DNA of 64,000 bases from Psychrobacter arcticus 273-4 (GCF_000012305.1 NC_007204.1:620001-684000); one strand, 5' to 3'. Positions 38,598 through 53,066 are shown, counted from the first letter of the stretch. The notes: generated by a model from the letters alone, not told the origin. A program made the numbers and translations.

Positions 38598-39545
38598 ATG
38601 ACGACTGATCAATCATCACGTAGCCTTGAAAAAAACAGTCTTGCAAAGGGCGGTCTGGTCACTGATAAAGTGATGAATGACGGTTTGATCAAAGAGCCTT
38701 TATTACAAGATAGCGCCGCCACTCAACCGCCTTTTATCGACGAGCATGATTTCGATATTCGCTTGGCGGATAATGAGAACTATGATGGGTTGACGTTTGA
38801 GGTGATTGAAGCAGAAGTCGCGGAAGGTAAGCGTGTGGTCAGTCGCGGTGTTTATTTAGCACCCAACTTGATTACCACATTATCGCTGCTGTCAGGCTTT
38901 TATTCTATTTTAGCCAGTACCCAAGGCGAGTTTTATAAGGCCTCTTTAGCGATTTTCTTATCGGCTATTCTGGATGGTGCAGATGGGCGGGTGGCGCGTA
39001 TGCTGAATGCGCAAAGCCCCTTTGGCGAGCAGTATGATTCGCTTGCCGATATGCTAGCCTTTGGTGTTGCACCGGCAATTCTAATTTATAGCTTTGCTTT
39101 GCAGCCATTAGGTCGTATTGGGTTAGGTTGTGCGTTTGTCTTTACTGCCTGTGCCGCTTTCCGTTTGGCACGCTTTAACGTTCAGATTGGTGAAGTCGAC
39201 AAAAAATACTTTGTTGGTTTAGCAAGTCCACTTGCCGCCATTTTGGTAACGGCTGCTGTCATGGTTGCCGTCGATCACAATCAATGGATCGGACAATACG
39301 ATACGCCTGTGATGTTCTTATTTGCCGCTTGGGTCGTTATTTGCGGTCTGCTTATGGTCAGCAACGTCAAATACTATAGCTTTAAAGAGTTTGATAAGAA
39401 GAAAGTTCCTTTTGTGGTGCTTATCGTTGGTGTATTGGTCATGAGTATCGTTTTATACGATATTCCAGTCGGCATCTTAGCGATTGGTGTTATTTATGCT
39501 TTGTCAGGTATTGTTAGTACCTTACAAGCCAAAGCCACCAGTTAA
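38598..39545 (+). CDS. pssA: CDP-diacylglycerol-serine O-phosphatidyltransferase
   Basis: This membrane enzyme makes phosphatidylserine, the precursor of phosphatidylethanolamine. The CDP-alcohol phosphotransferase motif is clear: DGADGRVARMLNAQSPFGEQ followed by YDSLADMLAFGVAPA. About eight membrane segments follow, starting with YLAPNLITTLSLLSGFYSIL. The first 80 residues are a polar N-terminal extension. ATG 38598 is used because AAGGA lies about 8 nt upstream; an in-frame start at 38553 lies inside rlmJ. The short motif and six-plus helices identify the integral-membrane (Bacillus-type) PssA rather than the E. coli PLD type. Confidence 0.92.
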   Translation: MTTDQSSRSLEKNSLAKGGLVTDKVMNDGLIKEPLLQDSAATQPPFIDEHDFDIRLADNENYDGLTFEVIEAEVAEGKRVVSRGVYLAPNLITTLSLLSGFYSILASTQGEFYKASLAIFLSAILDGADGRVARMLNAQSPFGEQYDSLADMLAFGVAPAILIYSFALQPLGRIGLGCAFVFTACAAFRLARFNVQIGEVDKKYFVGLASPLAAILVTAAVMVAVDHNQWIGQYDTPVMFLFAAWVVICGLLMVSNVKYYSFKEFDKKKVPFVVLIVGVLVMSIVLYDIPVGILAIGVIYALSGIVSTLQAKATS

Positions 39546-39580
39546 CGCTATAGCTTTTTATAGTAGATACTAACTTAAGA

Positions 39581-39630
39581 CACGCAAATAAAAACCGCCT
39601 ATATTTCAATAAGCGGTTTTTATTTGCGTG
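39581..39630. terminator. Terminator after pssA
   Basis: A perfect 18-bp stem CACGCAAATAAAAACCGC (39581-39598) with its complement (39613-39630), containing internal A and T runs on either side of the GC core. Confidence 0.85.
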
Positions 39631-40547
39631 TTAGGTTTTGAGTGTGTTAAATATTGAAATATGGCTCCGATACAGATAACCATAACAATTGAAAAATTAA
39701 AATAACACAAATAGCCGTTGATTGGGTGCAATATTAGCGACTTATACAATGCTATTGTATGGAAACTATAATAACATTATCCGATTATCCTTCCTATAAC
39801 GCTATTTGATAACAAAGCCAAGGTTATTATGCTGAACTTACCTAGTTTTAATCGTCTATCGCCTTTCTAATGGATGATAGTGTGAGTGCAGAACGTTACC
39901 GTATTAGTTTTACCTTGAAAGGCAAGCCTAGTATTTTCAACTAGCCAAAAATAAACCTTAAAACCCTCTTGACCCCCTTCCCAAACAGCGTATACTGCCC
40001 TCCAGTCGAAAGGGAAGGCGGGTTGAGAGTGGATTACCACTTAGATGATCTAGCCAAATAAATTACTTTTAAATCAAAATAATTTAAACCTTGACTTAAT
40101 AATTTAAGCGTCTATAATACGCACCTCATTAAGACAAACCGGAAGCAGTTAGGGTGTGATTACACAATAACTAACCAGTTAACTTAACGAAACAAATTAA
40201 AGAAAGAAGTTGACAGACTATTAAAACATGATATGATGGTCAGCTCGCTAAATAGGATAAACCAAATTGGTTTAGGATATTTAGTTGAATACTCCTACTG
40301 GACGACAGTGGTGAGACATTATTTAAAAGCATAACTAAAGAACAACTTGTGTGGATTTTTGCTGATTCAGAATGCTAAAAAATAAAGTTGGTTGACTCTC
40401 TTTTCGAGAGAATACTAACTATAAAAATTATCATTTAAGACAGTAAAAAAACTCAAAGTTAATTCATTACGAACATAATTTAGAGCGATTTGCCAGATTA
40501 AATGAGCCAAGTTTAGTAGCCTCTTTAAAGGGTTACATAGCAAGATT
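39631..40547 (+). promoter_or_regulatory. rRNA operon promoter and leader region
   Basis: Three promoter-like pairs occur on the plus strand, each with a 16-nt spacer: TTGACC 39969-39974 / TATACT 39991-39996; TTGACT 40091-40096 / TATAAT 40113-40118; TTGACA 40210-40215 / TATGAT 40232-40237. The last is about 310 bases before the mature 16S end. No protein gene is recognised here. The stretch 39640-39960 is AT-rich with nothing identifiable. Confidence 0.75.
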
Positions 40548-42086
<1,539 letters not shown>

Positions 42087-42171
42087 TAGATGGCATTCGG
42101 TCAGCAAGAATTCACAACAAGTTGTTCTTTAGTTTAAGCTAGTTTATTAGCTAGAGGTATATGCCTCGTAC

Positions 42172-42248
42172 AGGCCTGTAGCTCAGCTGGTTAGAGCACC
42201 GTGTTGATAACGCGGGGGTCGGCAGTTCAAGTCTGCCCAGGCCTACCA
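42172..42248 (+). tRNA. tRNA-Ile (GAT)
   Basis: A 77-nt cloverleaf in the 16S-23S spacer, AGGCCTG...CAGGCCTACCA, with anticodon GAT at 42206-42208 and the CCA end encoded. Confidence 0.97.
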
Positions 42249-42254
42249 TTATTA

Positions 42255-42330
42255 GGGGCCATAGCTCAGTTGGTAGAGCGCCTGCCTTGCACGCAGGAGG
42301 TCAACGGTTCGACTCCGTTTGGCTCCACCA
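42255..42330 (+). tRNA. tRNA-Ala (TGC)
   Basis: A 76-nt cloverleaf, GGGGCCATAGCTCAGTTGGT...GGCTCCACCA, with anticodon TGC at 42288-42290 and encoded CCA, six bases after tRNA-Ile. Confidence 0.97.
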
Positions 42331-42678
42331 CATAATAAACTTTCTTTAGATGCTAATAAATAAATAGGTATCAAATAGAAACAAGTGATTCGCCGAGACA
42401 TTGGCAAGATTACTTCTTTCTGTTTTATACAGAATCTGTGACTCGACGAGAGCATAGAGACTATTTAAAAACATAGATATGAGTCTGGGTTAGAACAACA
42501 TGTTCACGTGTTGTTCTAACCTTAGTAATCAGCTCCTTAACGACATCAGTTGTTATCCCAGGAGTTGATTACTAAAAAAGTAAAGAGAACTGAATCAAGC
42601 GTATAAAATTAGGTGATATCGTTATCATAATTAGACTTATATAGCACTTAGCAGTCGAAAGACTACTTGGGGTTGTAT
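42331..42678 (+). other. tRNA-Ala to 23S internal transcribed spacer
   Basis: No gene is seen. The last bases before the 23S gene (TTGTATGGTCAAG) are complementary to the sequence after its 3' end (CTTGACCATACAA), the usual 23S processing stem. AACAACATGTTCACGTGTTGTT at 42493-42514 is a palindromic hairpin. Confidence 0.6.
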
Positions 42679-45537
<2,859 letters not shown>

Positions 45538-45720
45538 ATACAACACCCAAGTGGTTTGTATGAAAGCTCTAATTAATCTATCTTGTATAAGCATTGCTTA
45601 TAGAATATATATATTTCGATATCACCTTTAACCTTGATTCAGTTAGGTTACAAGTTGGTCGACCAATAGATAATATCTTGACGTCAAAACAATAATAACA
45701 GACTCATATCTAACCCCCTT

Positions 45721-45835
45721 TGCTGACGACAATAGCACGATGGCCCCACCTGATCCCTTACCGAACTCAGAAGTGAAACATCGTCGCGCCAATGGTAGTG
45801 TGGTTCGCCCATGTGAGAGTAGGTCATCGTCAGCT
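45721..45835 (+). rRNA. rrf: 5S ribosomal RNA
   Basis: TGCTGACGACAATAGC at the start pairs with ATCGTCAGCT at the end. CCGAACTCAGAAGTGAAAC is the diagnostic 5S block. Length is about 115 nt. Confidence 0.95.
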
Positions 45836-45846
45836 CTCTATTCCTG

Positions 45847-45883
45847 AAAAACCCCCTTCGACTTATGTCGAAGGGGGTTTTTC
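45847..45883 (+). terminator. Terminator of the rRNA operon
   Basis: AAAAACCCCCTTCGAC (45847-45862) pairs with GTCGAAGGGGGTTTTT (45867-45882) around TTAT, a very strong GC-rich stem with a T-tail. Confidence 0.95.
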
Positions 45884-45968
45884 TTTGGCTGGGGATTTAT
45901 TAATAGCTTTAATTGCTACATTTGTAGGACAATACTCTATTAGAACTATATCAATAATGGAGTTATAA

Positions 45969-47639
45969 ATGTTAAAAGATATAAAGTTGAAATTTGGGCG
46001 TGCAGAAGATTTAGAACCTCAAATAATAAAAGCTATGCCTATAACAGTGTTTGTTGGTCCGAATAATTCAGGCAAAAGTAAAATACTATCGGAAATTCAA
46101 CAATTCTGTATGAGTGGGAATAAGTTTGCTAGCGATGTAATTATTGAGGATATCGAGTTAGAGGGAATTGATGAACTTCTACTTGAATCGAAAATTAAAT
46201 CATTAATTCTTGAACCTAATCCTAATGAAGCTATTCATCCCGGTTATATTTTTGTTGGAAAAGGGCATACTAGACATCAAGTTCCTGAAGCTCAATTTAG
46301 GGAAGCTTTACTTACTCCTAATTTACAACCCAATCATACTTGTACATGGTTTCTTTCTTACAATACTCTAATACTTAATGGTAGTAATAGAATTAATTTA
46401 GTTAACCAGCAAGATGCTGGAAATCTTCAACAACCACCTCACTCGAGTTTTCAAGTACTATTCAGGGATGATGATAAAAGAAAGGAAGTTAGTCGAATAA
46501 TTTATGAAGCTTTTGGAAAATATCTAGTTATAGATCCTACAAATCTAGGGCAACTGAATCTTCGTCTTTCAAAAGTTCCTCCCAAAGATACTATGGAAGA
46601 AAGAGGAATCCATCAGGAAGCCGTTGATTTTCATGCTAAAGCCCTACCTATATCTTTAGCAAGTGATGGTGTAAAAGCTTTTACTGGAATGGTAACTGAA
46701 ATGATCGCTGGTGATCCCTCAGTACTATTGATGGATGAACCTGAAGCTTTTCTACACCCCTCACTCTCTTTTAAACTTGGAAAAGAAGTCTCCCAAATAA
46801 TGTCAGGGACTGATAAAAGATTATTTGTAGCAACTCATAGCCCTAATTTTGTTATGGGATGTATCCAGTCGGGTGCTCCCGTAAATATTGTAAGGTTAAC
46901 CTATAGAAATGATGTTGCCACAGCTAGGATCCTTCCTAACGAAGATATCTTGAAGCTTATGAGAAATCCTCTATTACGCTCAACTGGCGTTTTAAGTGGA
47001 CTTTTTTATGAGTTTGTTGTAGTCACAGAATCAGATGCTGACCGAGCATTTTATCAAGAAATTAATGATCGCCTTTTAAAAAGTGATGGTCAGAGAGGAA
47101 TACCTAATTGTCTATTTCTTCATGCCCAAAATAAGCAAACGGTTAAAACTATAATAAAACCTTTGCGTGAGCTGGGTATTCCTGTTGCAGGAATAGTTGA
47201 TATAGATGTTGTTAAAGATGGTGGTAGTGTATGGACAGGGTTTCTTGACAGTGGCTCTATACCTGAGTTAGAAAGATCATCTTTGGCTACTTTAAGACAA
47301 GCCTTAAAGAAAAAATTTGAAGATTCAGGGAAGAATATGAAACTGGACGGAGGAATTCAAATTTTTTCTGGAGAAGATAAAGAAGCACTGCAAAACTTTT
47401 TTGATAAACTAGCAGATTATGGTTTATTTGTTGTCCCTAATGGTGAACTAGAGTCATGGTTAACAGAGTTGTCTGCTTCAGGACATGGTCCTAATTGGCT
47501 TGTCGAAATTTTTGAGAAAATGGGTGAAGACCCTAATTCAGAAAGCTATTTAAAGCCTAAGGATGACGATGTTTGGCAATTTATTGATTTAATCTCAACT
47601 TGGTTTTTGAATCCTAGAAGAAAAGGCATACCTAAATAG
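45969..47639 (+). CDS. OLD-family AAA ATPase with TOPRIM nuclease domain
   Basis: The 556-residue protein joins an ABC/SMC-type ATPase to a TOPRIM domain. Walker A is GPNNSGKS (30-37), the signature-like SLASDGVKAFTGM is near residue 232, Walker B is LLMDEPEAFLHP (about 253), and the H-loop is ATHSPN (about 288). The TOPRIM part has Glu in VVVTESDADRAFYQEI (about 350) and the DxD in GIVDIDVV (about 412). Class 1 OLD enzymes are single-gene nucleases known from phage P2 exclusion; no UvrD-like partner is adjacent, so this is not a Gabija pair. It lies directly behind the rrn terminator, is visibly more AT-rich than its neighbours, and stands alone, which suggests an acquired defence gene. The defence role is inference. 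Confidence 0.85.
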   Translation: MLKDIKLKFGRAEDLEPQIIKAMPITVFVGPNNSGKSKILSEIQQFCMSGNKFASDVIIEDIELEGIDELLLESKIKSLILEPNPNEAIHPGYIFVGKGHTRHQVPEAQFREALLTPNLQPNHTCTWFLSYNTLILNGSNRINLVNQQDAGNLQQPPHSSFQVLFRDDDKRKEVSRIIYEAFGKYLVIDPTNLGQLNLRLSKVPPKDTMEERGIHQEAVDFHAKALPISLASDGVKAFTGMVTEMIAGDPSVLLMDEPEAFLHPSLSFKLGKEVSQIMSGTDKRLFVATHSPNFVMGCIQSGAPVNIVRLTYRNDVATARILPNEDILKLMRNPLLRSTGVLSGLFYEFVVVTESDADRAFYQEINDRLLKSDGQRGIPNCLFLHAQNKQTVKTIIKPLRELGIPVAGIVDIDVVKDGGSVWTGFLDSGSIPELERSSLATLRQALKKKFEDSGKNMKLDGGIQIFSGEDKEALQNFFDKLADYGLFVVPNGELESWLTELSASGHGPNWLVEIFEKMGEDPNSESYLKPKDDDVWQFIDLISTWFLNPRRKGIPK

Positions 47640-47794
47640 CAGCTAACAGATCTTTAAAAAATAAAAAACAGCTAGATTGGCTTTCTCAATGTCAATTTAA
47701 CCAATTAGTTCAAGCCGTTTAACTAAATACAGGAATTTTTTTCTAAGGATTTCTAAGCCTAAGAACTTACGTTCTAAATACCAAAGAGAGCTCT

Positions 47795-48205
47795 ATGACA
47801 ACCTCAAAAGTAACCTACCAAGGCGATTTGCGCACTAGCGCTATTCATTTGCAATCAAACAATGAAATCATTACTGATGCACCAGTTGATAATCAAGGTA
47901 AGGGCGAAGCTTTTTCACCGACTGATTTATTGGCGACCAGCTTAGCAAGTTGCATGTTGACCATTATCGGCATAAAAGCACGTGATATGGAAATTGATAT
48001 CGCAGGTACTACCGCTGAAGTGACGAAAGTTATGGCAGCTGATCCAAGACGTGTCAGTGAAGTACATATCGCTATTACTTTCAATCAAGAGTTAGATGAC
48101 AAGACGCAAAAAATATTCTATAACACCGCGCTCACTTGTCCGGTTGCGAAAAGTATCCATCCTGATATTTTTCAAAAAGTGATTATTCATTCTAAGAGCT
48201 ATTAA
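47795..48205 (+). CDS. OsmC-family peroxiredoxin-like protein
   Basis: The 136-residue protein has the OsmC/Ohr fold. The two conserved cysteines of thiol peroxidases appear in DLLATSLASCMLTIIGIKAR and NTALTCPVAKSIHPDI. Such proteins reduce organic hydroperoxides, though this YhfA-like branch is less characterised. AGAGAG precedes the ATG. It is near a flavodoxin-like reductase gene but not clearly in an operon with it. Confidence 0.88.
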   Translation: MTTSKVTYQGDLRTSAIHLQSNNEIITDAPVDNQGKGEAFSPTDLLATSLASCMLTIIGIKARDMEIDIAGTTAEVTKVMAADPRRVSEVHIAITFNQELDDKTQKIFYNTALTCPVAKSIHPDIFQKVIIHSKSY

Positions 48206-48273
48206 TTCTGAGAGCTATTGATTCCAAGGATTACTAATTCCAAAAACTAGTAACCTCTATAAGGGTGATTGAT

Positions 48274-48738
48274 ATGGCTAGCAAAACCTTACTTATTGTT
48301 GCCCATGCGCCGTCGCCTAATACCAAAAAATTAGCCCAAGCGGCTTATGACGGTGCCAATCATCCTGATATAGATATCAATGTGGTGCTAAAGTCGCCGC
48401 AAGATACTCAGCCTGAAGATGTATTGGCAGCCGATGCATTATTATTAGGCACGACTGAGAACTTGGCTTATATGGCAGGGCTGACCAAAGACTTTTTTGA
48501 TCGTTGCTATTATCCTGTACTAGAAGAGAAGCAGGGCATGCCATTTGCCTTATACATACGTGCAGGGCATGATGGTACGGGCACCAAGCTTGCTATGAAG
48601 ACGATTACGACAGGACTGCGTTGGCAATGGATTCAAGAAGCGCTGATTTTACAAGGTGATTGGCAAGAAGCGTTTACCGAACAAGTCGAAGAGCTGGCGA
48701 TGACCTTGGCAGCTGGGCTAGAAGCGGGTATTTATTAA
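48274..48738 (+). CDS. Flavodoxin-like NAD(P)H-dependent oxidoreductase
   Basis: The 154-residue product starts MASKTLLIVAHAPSPNTKKL, an FMN-phosphate-binding loop, and continues with LAADALLLGTTENLAYMAGL and TKDFFDRCYYP, ending in a helical C terminus. It fits a single flavodoxin-like fold that uses FMN. The substrate is unknown. ATG 48274 follows AAGGG at a suitable distance; a GTG at 48265 would add three residues. It is followed by the DUF938 gene and may share its transcript. Confidence 0.78.
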   Translation: MASKTLLIVAHAPSPNTKKLAQAAYDGANHPDIDINVVLKSPQDTQPEDVLAADALLLGTTENLAYMAGLTKDFFDRCYYPVLEEKQGMPFALYIRAGHDGTGTKLAMKTITTGLRWQWIQEALILQGDWQEAFTEQVEELAMTLAAGLEAGIY

Positions 48739-48798
48739 TTGTTTATTTATCAGCTATTTGGGATATTTATTGTCAGATGAAAGAGGAGAGAAAAGCCT

Positions 48799-49449
48799 AT
48801 GAATAAAAACGCTGCAACAAGCAATCATCTCTTTGATGCTTCAACCTTGCCGTTTTCTCAAGCGTGTGAAAATAATAAACAGCCGATTTTGGACGTTTTA
48901 CAGCAAGAGTTGCAAGATTTTACTCGTGTATTAGAAGTGGGTTCAGGGACGGGTCAGCATAGTGTGTATTTTGCACCGAGATTGGCCCATTTAACATGGC
49001 AGACCAGTGATGTGGTTGCTCATCATGCCACTATCAATGCTTGGCATACTGCTTATCCTGCGTCCAATCTATATGCGCCACTGGCTTTTGATCTGGCAGT
49101 CGATCCATTACCGATTAGTCTTGCTAGCAATCAGCCCTATGATGCGATATTTACCGCCAACACCCTGCATATCATCTCATGGCTTTTGGTTGAACAATTA
49201 TTTTCACTAGTGGGTAATGCTTTACCTATCAATGGAAAATTAATCGTTTATGGACCGTTTAACGAAAATGGGCATTACACCAGTGCGGGTAATCAGCAGT
49301 TTGATATCAGTCTACAACAACGCGACCCAAAGAGCGGTATTCGTCATTTAGAAGATATAATAGCCTTGGCGAAGACACATCATCTAAGACTATCTGTTCA
49401 GTATGCGATGCCGGCTAATAACCAGCTATTGGTATTCCAAAAACAATAG
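48799..49449 (+). CDS. DUF938 class I SAM-dependent methyltransferase
   Basis: The 216-residue protein has SAM motif I in RVLEVGSGTGQHSVYFAPRL and the DUF938 pattern LFDASTLPFSQACENNKQPI and YDAIFTANTLHIISW...YGPFNENGHYTSAGNQQFD. DUF938 proteins are predicted methyltransferases of unknown substrate. The length is as expected. An AGGAGAG ribosome site lies upstream. A terminator with long A and T runs follows. Confidence 0.85.
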   Translation: MNKNAATSNHLFDASTLPFSQACENNKQPILDVLQQELQDFTRVLEVGSGTGQHSVYFAPRLAHLTWQTSDVVAHHATINAWHTAYPASNLYAPLAFDLAVDPLPISLASNQPYDAIFTANTLHIISWLLVEQLFSLVGNALPINGKLIVYGPFNENGHYTSAGNQQFDISLQQRDPKSGIRHLEDIIALAKTHHLRLSVQYAMPANNQLLVFQKQ

Positions 49450-49471
49450 ATCGGCGAATATTTGAAAAAAA

Positions 49472-49517
49472 GACCTCTTAATCAAGATCTTACAACGATC
49501 GATTGAGAGGTTTTTTT
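49472..49517. terminator. Terminator after the DUF938 gene
   Basis: ACCTCT and ATC blocks pair with GAT, ATT and GAGGT blocks in an interrupted stem, flanked by A7 and T7. It can serve both directions. Confidence 0.75.
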
Positions 49518-49530
49518 ATTTAAAGTTATT

Positions 49531-49668
49531 TATAGTCGGTGAAAAGTAATATCGATACAACAGGTACTACTGGTGCAAATTTTTCTTGCTTGCTGTGCCT
49601 ACGCAGACAGAGGCTGCAAAAAATTTACACCAGCAATACGGTAGCGACTTTAAAGTATTTCAACTATA
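49531..49668 (-). repeat. 138-bp dispersed palindromic element, copy 4
   Basis: Reverse copy TATAGTCGGTGAAAAG...TTTCAACTATA in the convergent gap between the DUF938 and dienelactone hydrolase genes. Confidence 0.92.
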
Positions 49669-49689
49669 GATGGTTTGCATATAGTCAGA

Positions 49690-50493
49690 TTATTTATAGG
49701 CTTCTGCTAAAAAATCTAAATAACGTTTCCAAGAACGCTCATCAGCGCGAGCATCATATCTATCGCTGCCGAACACGCTAAAGGCATGTGGTGCACCACT
49801 ATAGGTTAGCATCTCATGTGGTACCTTGGCAGCTTCTAACGTCTTACCCAAAGTGGCAAAGCTTTCAAGGGAGACAGATTCATCCGCAGACCCGTGAAAT
49901 ACCAATATCTCTCCAGTAGTCTTATCATAACTTTGACCCGTGGGGGTATCAAAGGCACCATGGAAGGGCACAAACGCTTTTTGCGGAAAGCCTGAGCGTG
50001 CTAGCTCTAAAGCAACCGTACCGCCAAAACAGTATCCCATCGTTACGCCTTTGCGTGCATCATTGCCTTGCTCTTGACCGGCGCTCAATGCGCCTTGAAG
50101 TAAGCGGCGCATTTTGCTGCGATCGTCATATAGTGCTGCGGTTAAGCGTTTATTGTCTTCAATATTCGTCGGGCGGATGCCTTGCCCAAACATATCAGCA
50201 GCCAGTACGTTATAGCCCTCACTTGCCAACATATCAGCTCGCTTACGCTCATAGTCTGTTAGCCCATCCCAATCATGAATCAGTAAGATAAATGGCGCAT
50301 TAACTTTGTCAGCTTTGGCGTAATAACCTTCATATGGCTGGTTATCTACCGTATAAGTGACGTTTTTAGTTGTAATGGCTGCCGCTGTTTGACTCAGCAG
50401 TAATGCTAATGCCGCTAAGCCCAAAGAGGCGCTGTACAATAACTTTTCGCCATAGCGCTTAGATGATTTAATAGAAGTAAATGTCATGGTCAT
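49690..50493 (-). CDS. Dienelactone hydrolase family protein, exported
   Basis: The protein has a Sec-type signal (LLYSASLGLAALALLLSQTA followed by AAA) and an alpha/beta-hydrolase domain of the dienelactone-hydrolase type. The catalytic triad is visible: nucleophile Cys in GYCFGGTVALELA, Asp in FHGSADESVSLESF, and His in SGAPHAFSVFG. Family members hydrolyse dienelactones or other esters; the periplasmic location makes a carbon-source or detoxification role possible but unproven. I choose ATG 50493 because GAGG lies 7 nt upstream; ATG 50505 adds four residues. Confidence 0.85.
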   Translation of the reverse strand: MTMTFTSIKSSKRYGEKLLYSASLGLAALALLLSQTAAAITTKNVTYTVDNQPYEGYYAKADKVNAPFILLIHDWDGLTDYERKRADMLASEGYNVLAADMFGQGIRPTNIEDNKRLTAALYDDRSKMRRLLQGALSAGQEQGNDARKGVTMGYCFGGTVALELARSGFPQKAFVPFHGAFDTPTGQSYDKTTGEILVFHGSADESVSLESFATLGKTLEAAKVPHEMLTYSGAPHAFSVFGSDRYDARADERSWKRYLDFLAEAYK

Positions 50494-50505
50494 GGGTAGC
50501 CTCAT

Positions 50506-50924
50506 TATGTTAGTTAAAAAATTTCAGTGAAAAATAGCGTATTTCAAAACCGATCCACCCTTTCAACACAAATGAGCAGACACCTATTACAGAATAGCGT
50601 AAAGAATAACTACATGACAACGCTATATTGTTAAAAATAATAGGTGTTACAATCGTTTTTAAGCTTAACTAATGCCTATTTTTCTTAACCAAACATCAAC
50701 ACGCTTAACGATATAGTTGACATACCTGACCAAGATTTTTGAGTAAGATAATTGTTGATCTCATCATTGCTTGAGTCAAGTTCTATCTTTAACCGTGCTA
50801 CAACACAGAAAATAAACGGACATTTGCAATGGCCATTATCTCTACGGATATAAACACTGTGTTAGCACTTATTAAATGGTCTATTGATAGCCCATTTTTA
50901 CTCATCAGCTAGCTAGGATATTTT
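50506..50924. other. Intergenic region upstream of the catalase gene
   Basis: This divergent gap holds promoters for the dienelactone hydrolase and catalase genes. TTGACA near 50717 has no -10 at standard distance. No clear OxyR half-site array, RNA gene or repeat is recognised. Confidence 0.35.
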
Positions 50925-53012
50925 ATGAATAAGAATATTGATCATACTGACCCCGCTAAAGACATGAATATGGAACGTGGCAATGGTGGTGAAACCCATC
51001 AACGTGCCGGTGACGACACCAAAATACTGACTACCCAGCAGGGTGTGCCAATTTCGGACAATCAAAACTCACTCAAAGCAGGACCGCGCGGTCCAACGCT
51101 ATTAGAGGATTTCGTCTTACGTGAAAAGATTCATCACTTTGACCATGAGCGTATTCCTGAGCGTATTGTGCATGCGCGTGGTAGTGCTGCACACGGTTAT
51201 TTTGAGCTGACCGAATCACTAGAAGAATATACTACGGCTAAAATTTTGACTGAGACCGGTAAGCAGACGCCTTTATTTACGCGTTTTTCGACTGTTGCTG
51301 GTAGTAAAGGCTCAAAAGATACGCCACGTGATGTACGTGGCTTTGCAGTCAAAATCTATACCGAAGAAGGAAACTGGGATTTGGTCGGTAATGACATGCC
51401 TATTTTCTTTATCCAAGATGCGATGAAATTCCCAGATCTTGTCCATGCGGTTAAACCTGAACCGGATCGCGGTTTCCCGCAAGCCGCTTCTGCTCACGAT
51501 ACTTTTTGGGATTTCGTGTCATTAAGTCCTGAAACCATGCACAACGTTATTTGGTTAATGAGTGATCGTGGGATACCGCGTAGCTTACGCATGATCGAAG
51601 GTTTTGGTATTCATAGCTATCGTCTGATTAATAAAGCGGGCAAAAGTACCTTTATGCGTTTTCACTGGAAACCGGTGCTTGGTGTGCAATCAACGACATG
51701 GGATGAAGCAGTAAAAATCTCTGGTGCCGATCCAGATTATCATCGCCGCGACTTGTTTGAGTCGATTAATAATGGCGATTTTCCTGAATGGGAATTTGGC
51801 GTGCAATTATTCACTGAAGAAGAAGCAAGCAAATTTCCGTTTGACCATTTAGATGCCACCAAGATGATTCCAGAAGAAATGGTACCAGTCAAAATCGTTG
51901 GAAAAATGGTGTTAAATCGTTATCCTGATAATTTCTTTGCTGAAACGGAGCAAGTAGCTTTCTGTCCATCGCATGTACCACCGGGTATCGATTTTAGTAA
52001 CGACCCCTTATTACAAGGTCGCCTATTCAGCTACTTAGATACCCAGCTGTCACGTTTGGGCTCACCGAACTTTGCTCAGATTCCAATCAATGCACCGAAA
52101 TGTCCATTTGCCAATAATCAGCAAGATGGTCATATGCAGATGCAAGTGCCAAAGACTCGTGTCCTATACGAGCCACAAAGTCTAGATCCAACCAGACCAC
52201 GTGAGAGTGTTAAAAGAGGCTTTGCGTCTTTTGCCGAGACGCTAGATGATGGTGTTAAAGGTCGCATACGCGCGGAGAGCTTCGCTGATCATTATAGTCA
52301 GCCGCGTATGTTCTATCGTAGCCAAACGACAATTGAGCAAGCACACATTGCCTCAGCTTATGCCTTTGAGCTAGGTAAAGTAGATACGGCGCATGTACGC
52401 AGTCGTACGCTCGGTCATCTACGTAATATCGATGAAGATTTAGCAAGTCGTGTGGCAAAAGCGTTGGGTATGGAGTTGCCGGAAGCTGCTGATGCTGCCG
52501 CACCTATCCAAGATATGGAAATATCTCCTGCCGTAAGAACGATTGGTCTGTCACCTAAGAGCTTAAAGGGTCGCATGATTGGTATTCTAGTGGCGGAAGG
52601 CTCAAAGCATAGTGAAATAGAAAAGTATGAGAAGGCGGCGCAAGCGCAAGGTGCCAGTGTCAAAATTATTGCACCGAATAAAGAAGTCACATTAGACGAT
52701 GATACTATCATACAAGCTGATGAGCGCGTAGCAGGGGGTCCGTCCGTGATGTTCGATGCGGTCGTCAGTATCATTATGCCAGACCAAGCTAAAAAGCTGG
52801 CTAAAGACAGTGCCACGTTAGATTGGTTTACGGACGCCTATGTACACTGTAAAGCGATTTCTTATTGCGGGGCAACGGATGAGTTTATCTTAAGTAAGCT
52901 ACCAATTGAAAAAGATGCGTTCGTCACGCCATTATCTGATTTGGATGTCTTTATTGAAAATGCCAAATCGCGTCTATGGGAGCGTGAGCCAAAGGTTCGT
53001 GACCTTGCCTAA
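50925..53012 (+). CDS. katE: Large-subunit (clade 2) catalase, KatE/HPII type
   Basis: The 695-residue protein is a monofunctional haem catalase that disproportionates hydrogen peroxide. The catalytic His lies in [20 protein letters not shown], the active-site Asn in [20 protein letters not shown]-like context with [18 protein letters not shown], and the haem-ligand Tyr in [15 protein letters not shown]. About 140 extra residues at the C terminus (from [20 protein letters not shown]) form the flavodoxin-like, DJ-1/PfpI-type domain that marks clade 2. An AGGATA ribosome site precedes the ATG. It is monocistronic with a terminator at 53067. Confidence 0.95.
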   Translation: MNKNIDHTDPAKDMNMERGNGGETHQRAGDDTKILTTQQGVPISDNQNSLKAGPRGPTLLEDFVLREKIHHFDHERIPERIVHARGSAAHGYFELTESLEEYTTAKILTETGKQTPLFTRFSTVAGSKGSKDTPRDVRGFAVKIYTEEGNWDLVGNDMPIFFIQDAMKFPDLVHAVKPEPDRGFPQAASAHDTFWDFVSLSPETMHNVIWLMSDRGIPRSLRMIEGFGIHSYRLINKAGKSTFMRFHWKPVLGVQSTTWDEAVKISGADPDYHRRDLFESINNGDFPEWEFGVQLFTEEEASKFPFDHLDATKMIPEEMVPVKIVGKMVLNRYPDNFFAETEQVAFCPSHVPPGIDFSNDPLLQGRLFSYLDTQLSRLGSPNFAQIPINAPKCPFANNQQDGHMQMQVPKTRVLYEPQSLDPTRPRESVKRGFASFAETLDDGVKGRIRAESFADHYSQPRMFYRSQTTIEQAHIASAYAFELGKVDTAHVRSRTLGHLRNIDEDLASRVAKALGMELPEAADAAAPIQDMEISPAVRTIGLSPKSLKGRMIGILVAEGSKHSEIEKYEKAAQAQGASVKIIAPNKEVTLDDDTIIQADERVAGGPSVMFDAVVSIIMPDQAKKLAKDSATLDWFTDAYVHCKAISYCGATDEFILSKLPIEKDAFVTPLSDLDVFIENAKSRLWEREPKVRDLA

Positions 53013-53066
53013 TATGGCTTAATCCTAATATGGCTTAATATATTCGTATTTAAATCTCTAATAAAG

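Noticed and set aside
45969-47639. OLD-like gene as GajA of a Gabija system or as fused PARIS
   Set aside because: No UvrD-like helicase follows (the next gene is OsmC-type), and the C-terminal half reads as an OLD TOPRIM rather than the DUF4435 part of PARIS, as far as can be judged by eye.
50717-50750. TTGACA near 50717 as the katE promoter
   Set aside because: The nearest -10-like sequence is about 21 nt away, too far for a standard sigma-70 promoter.
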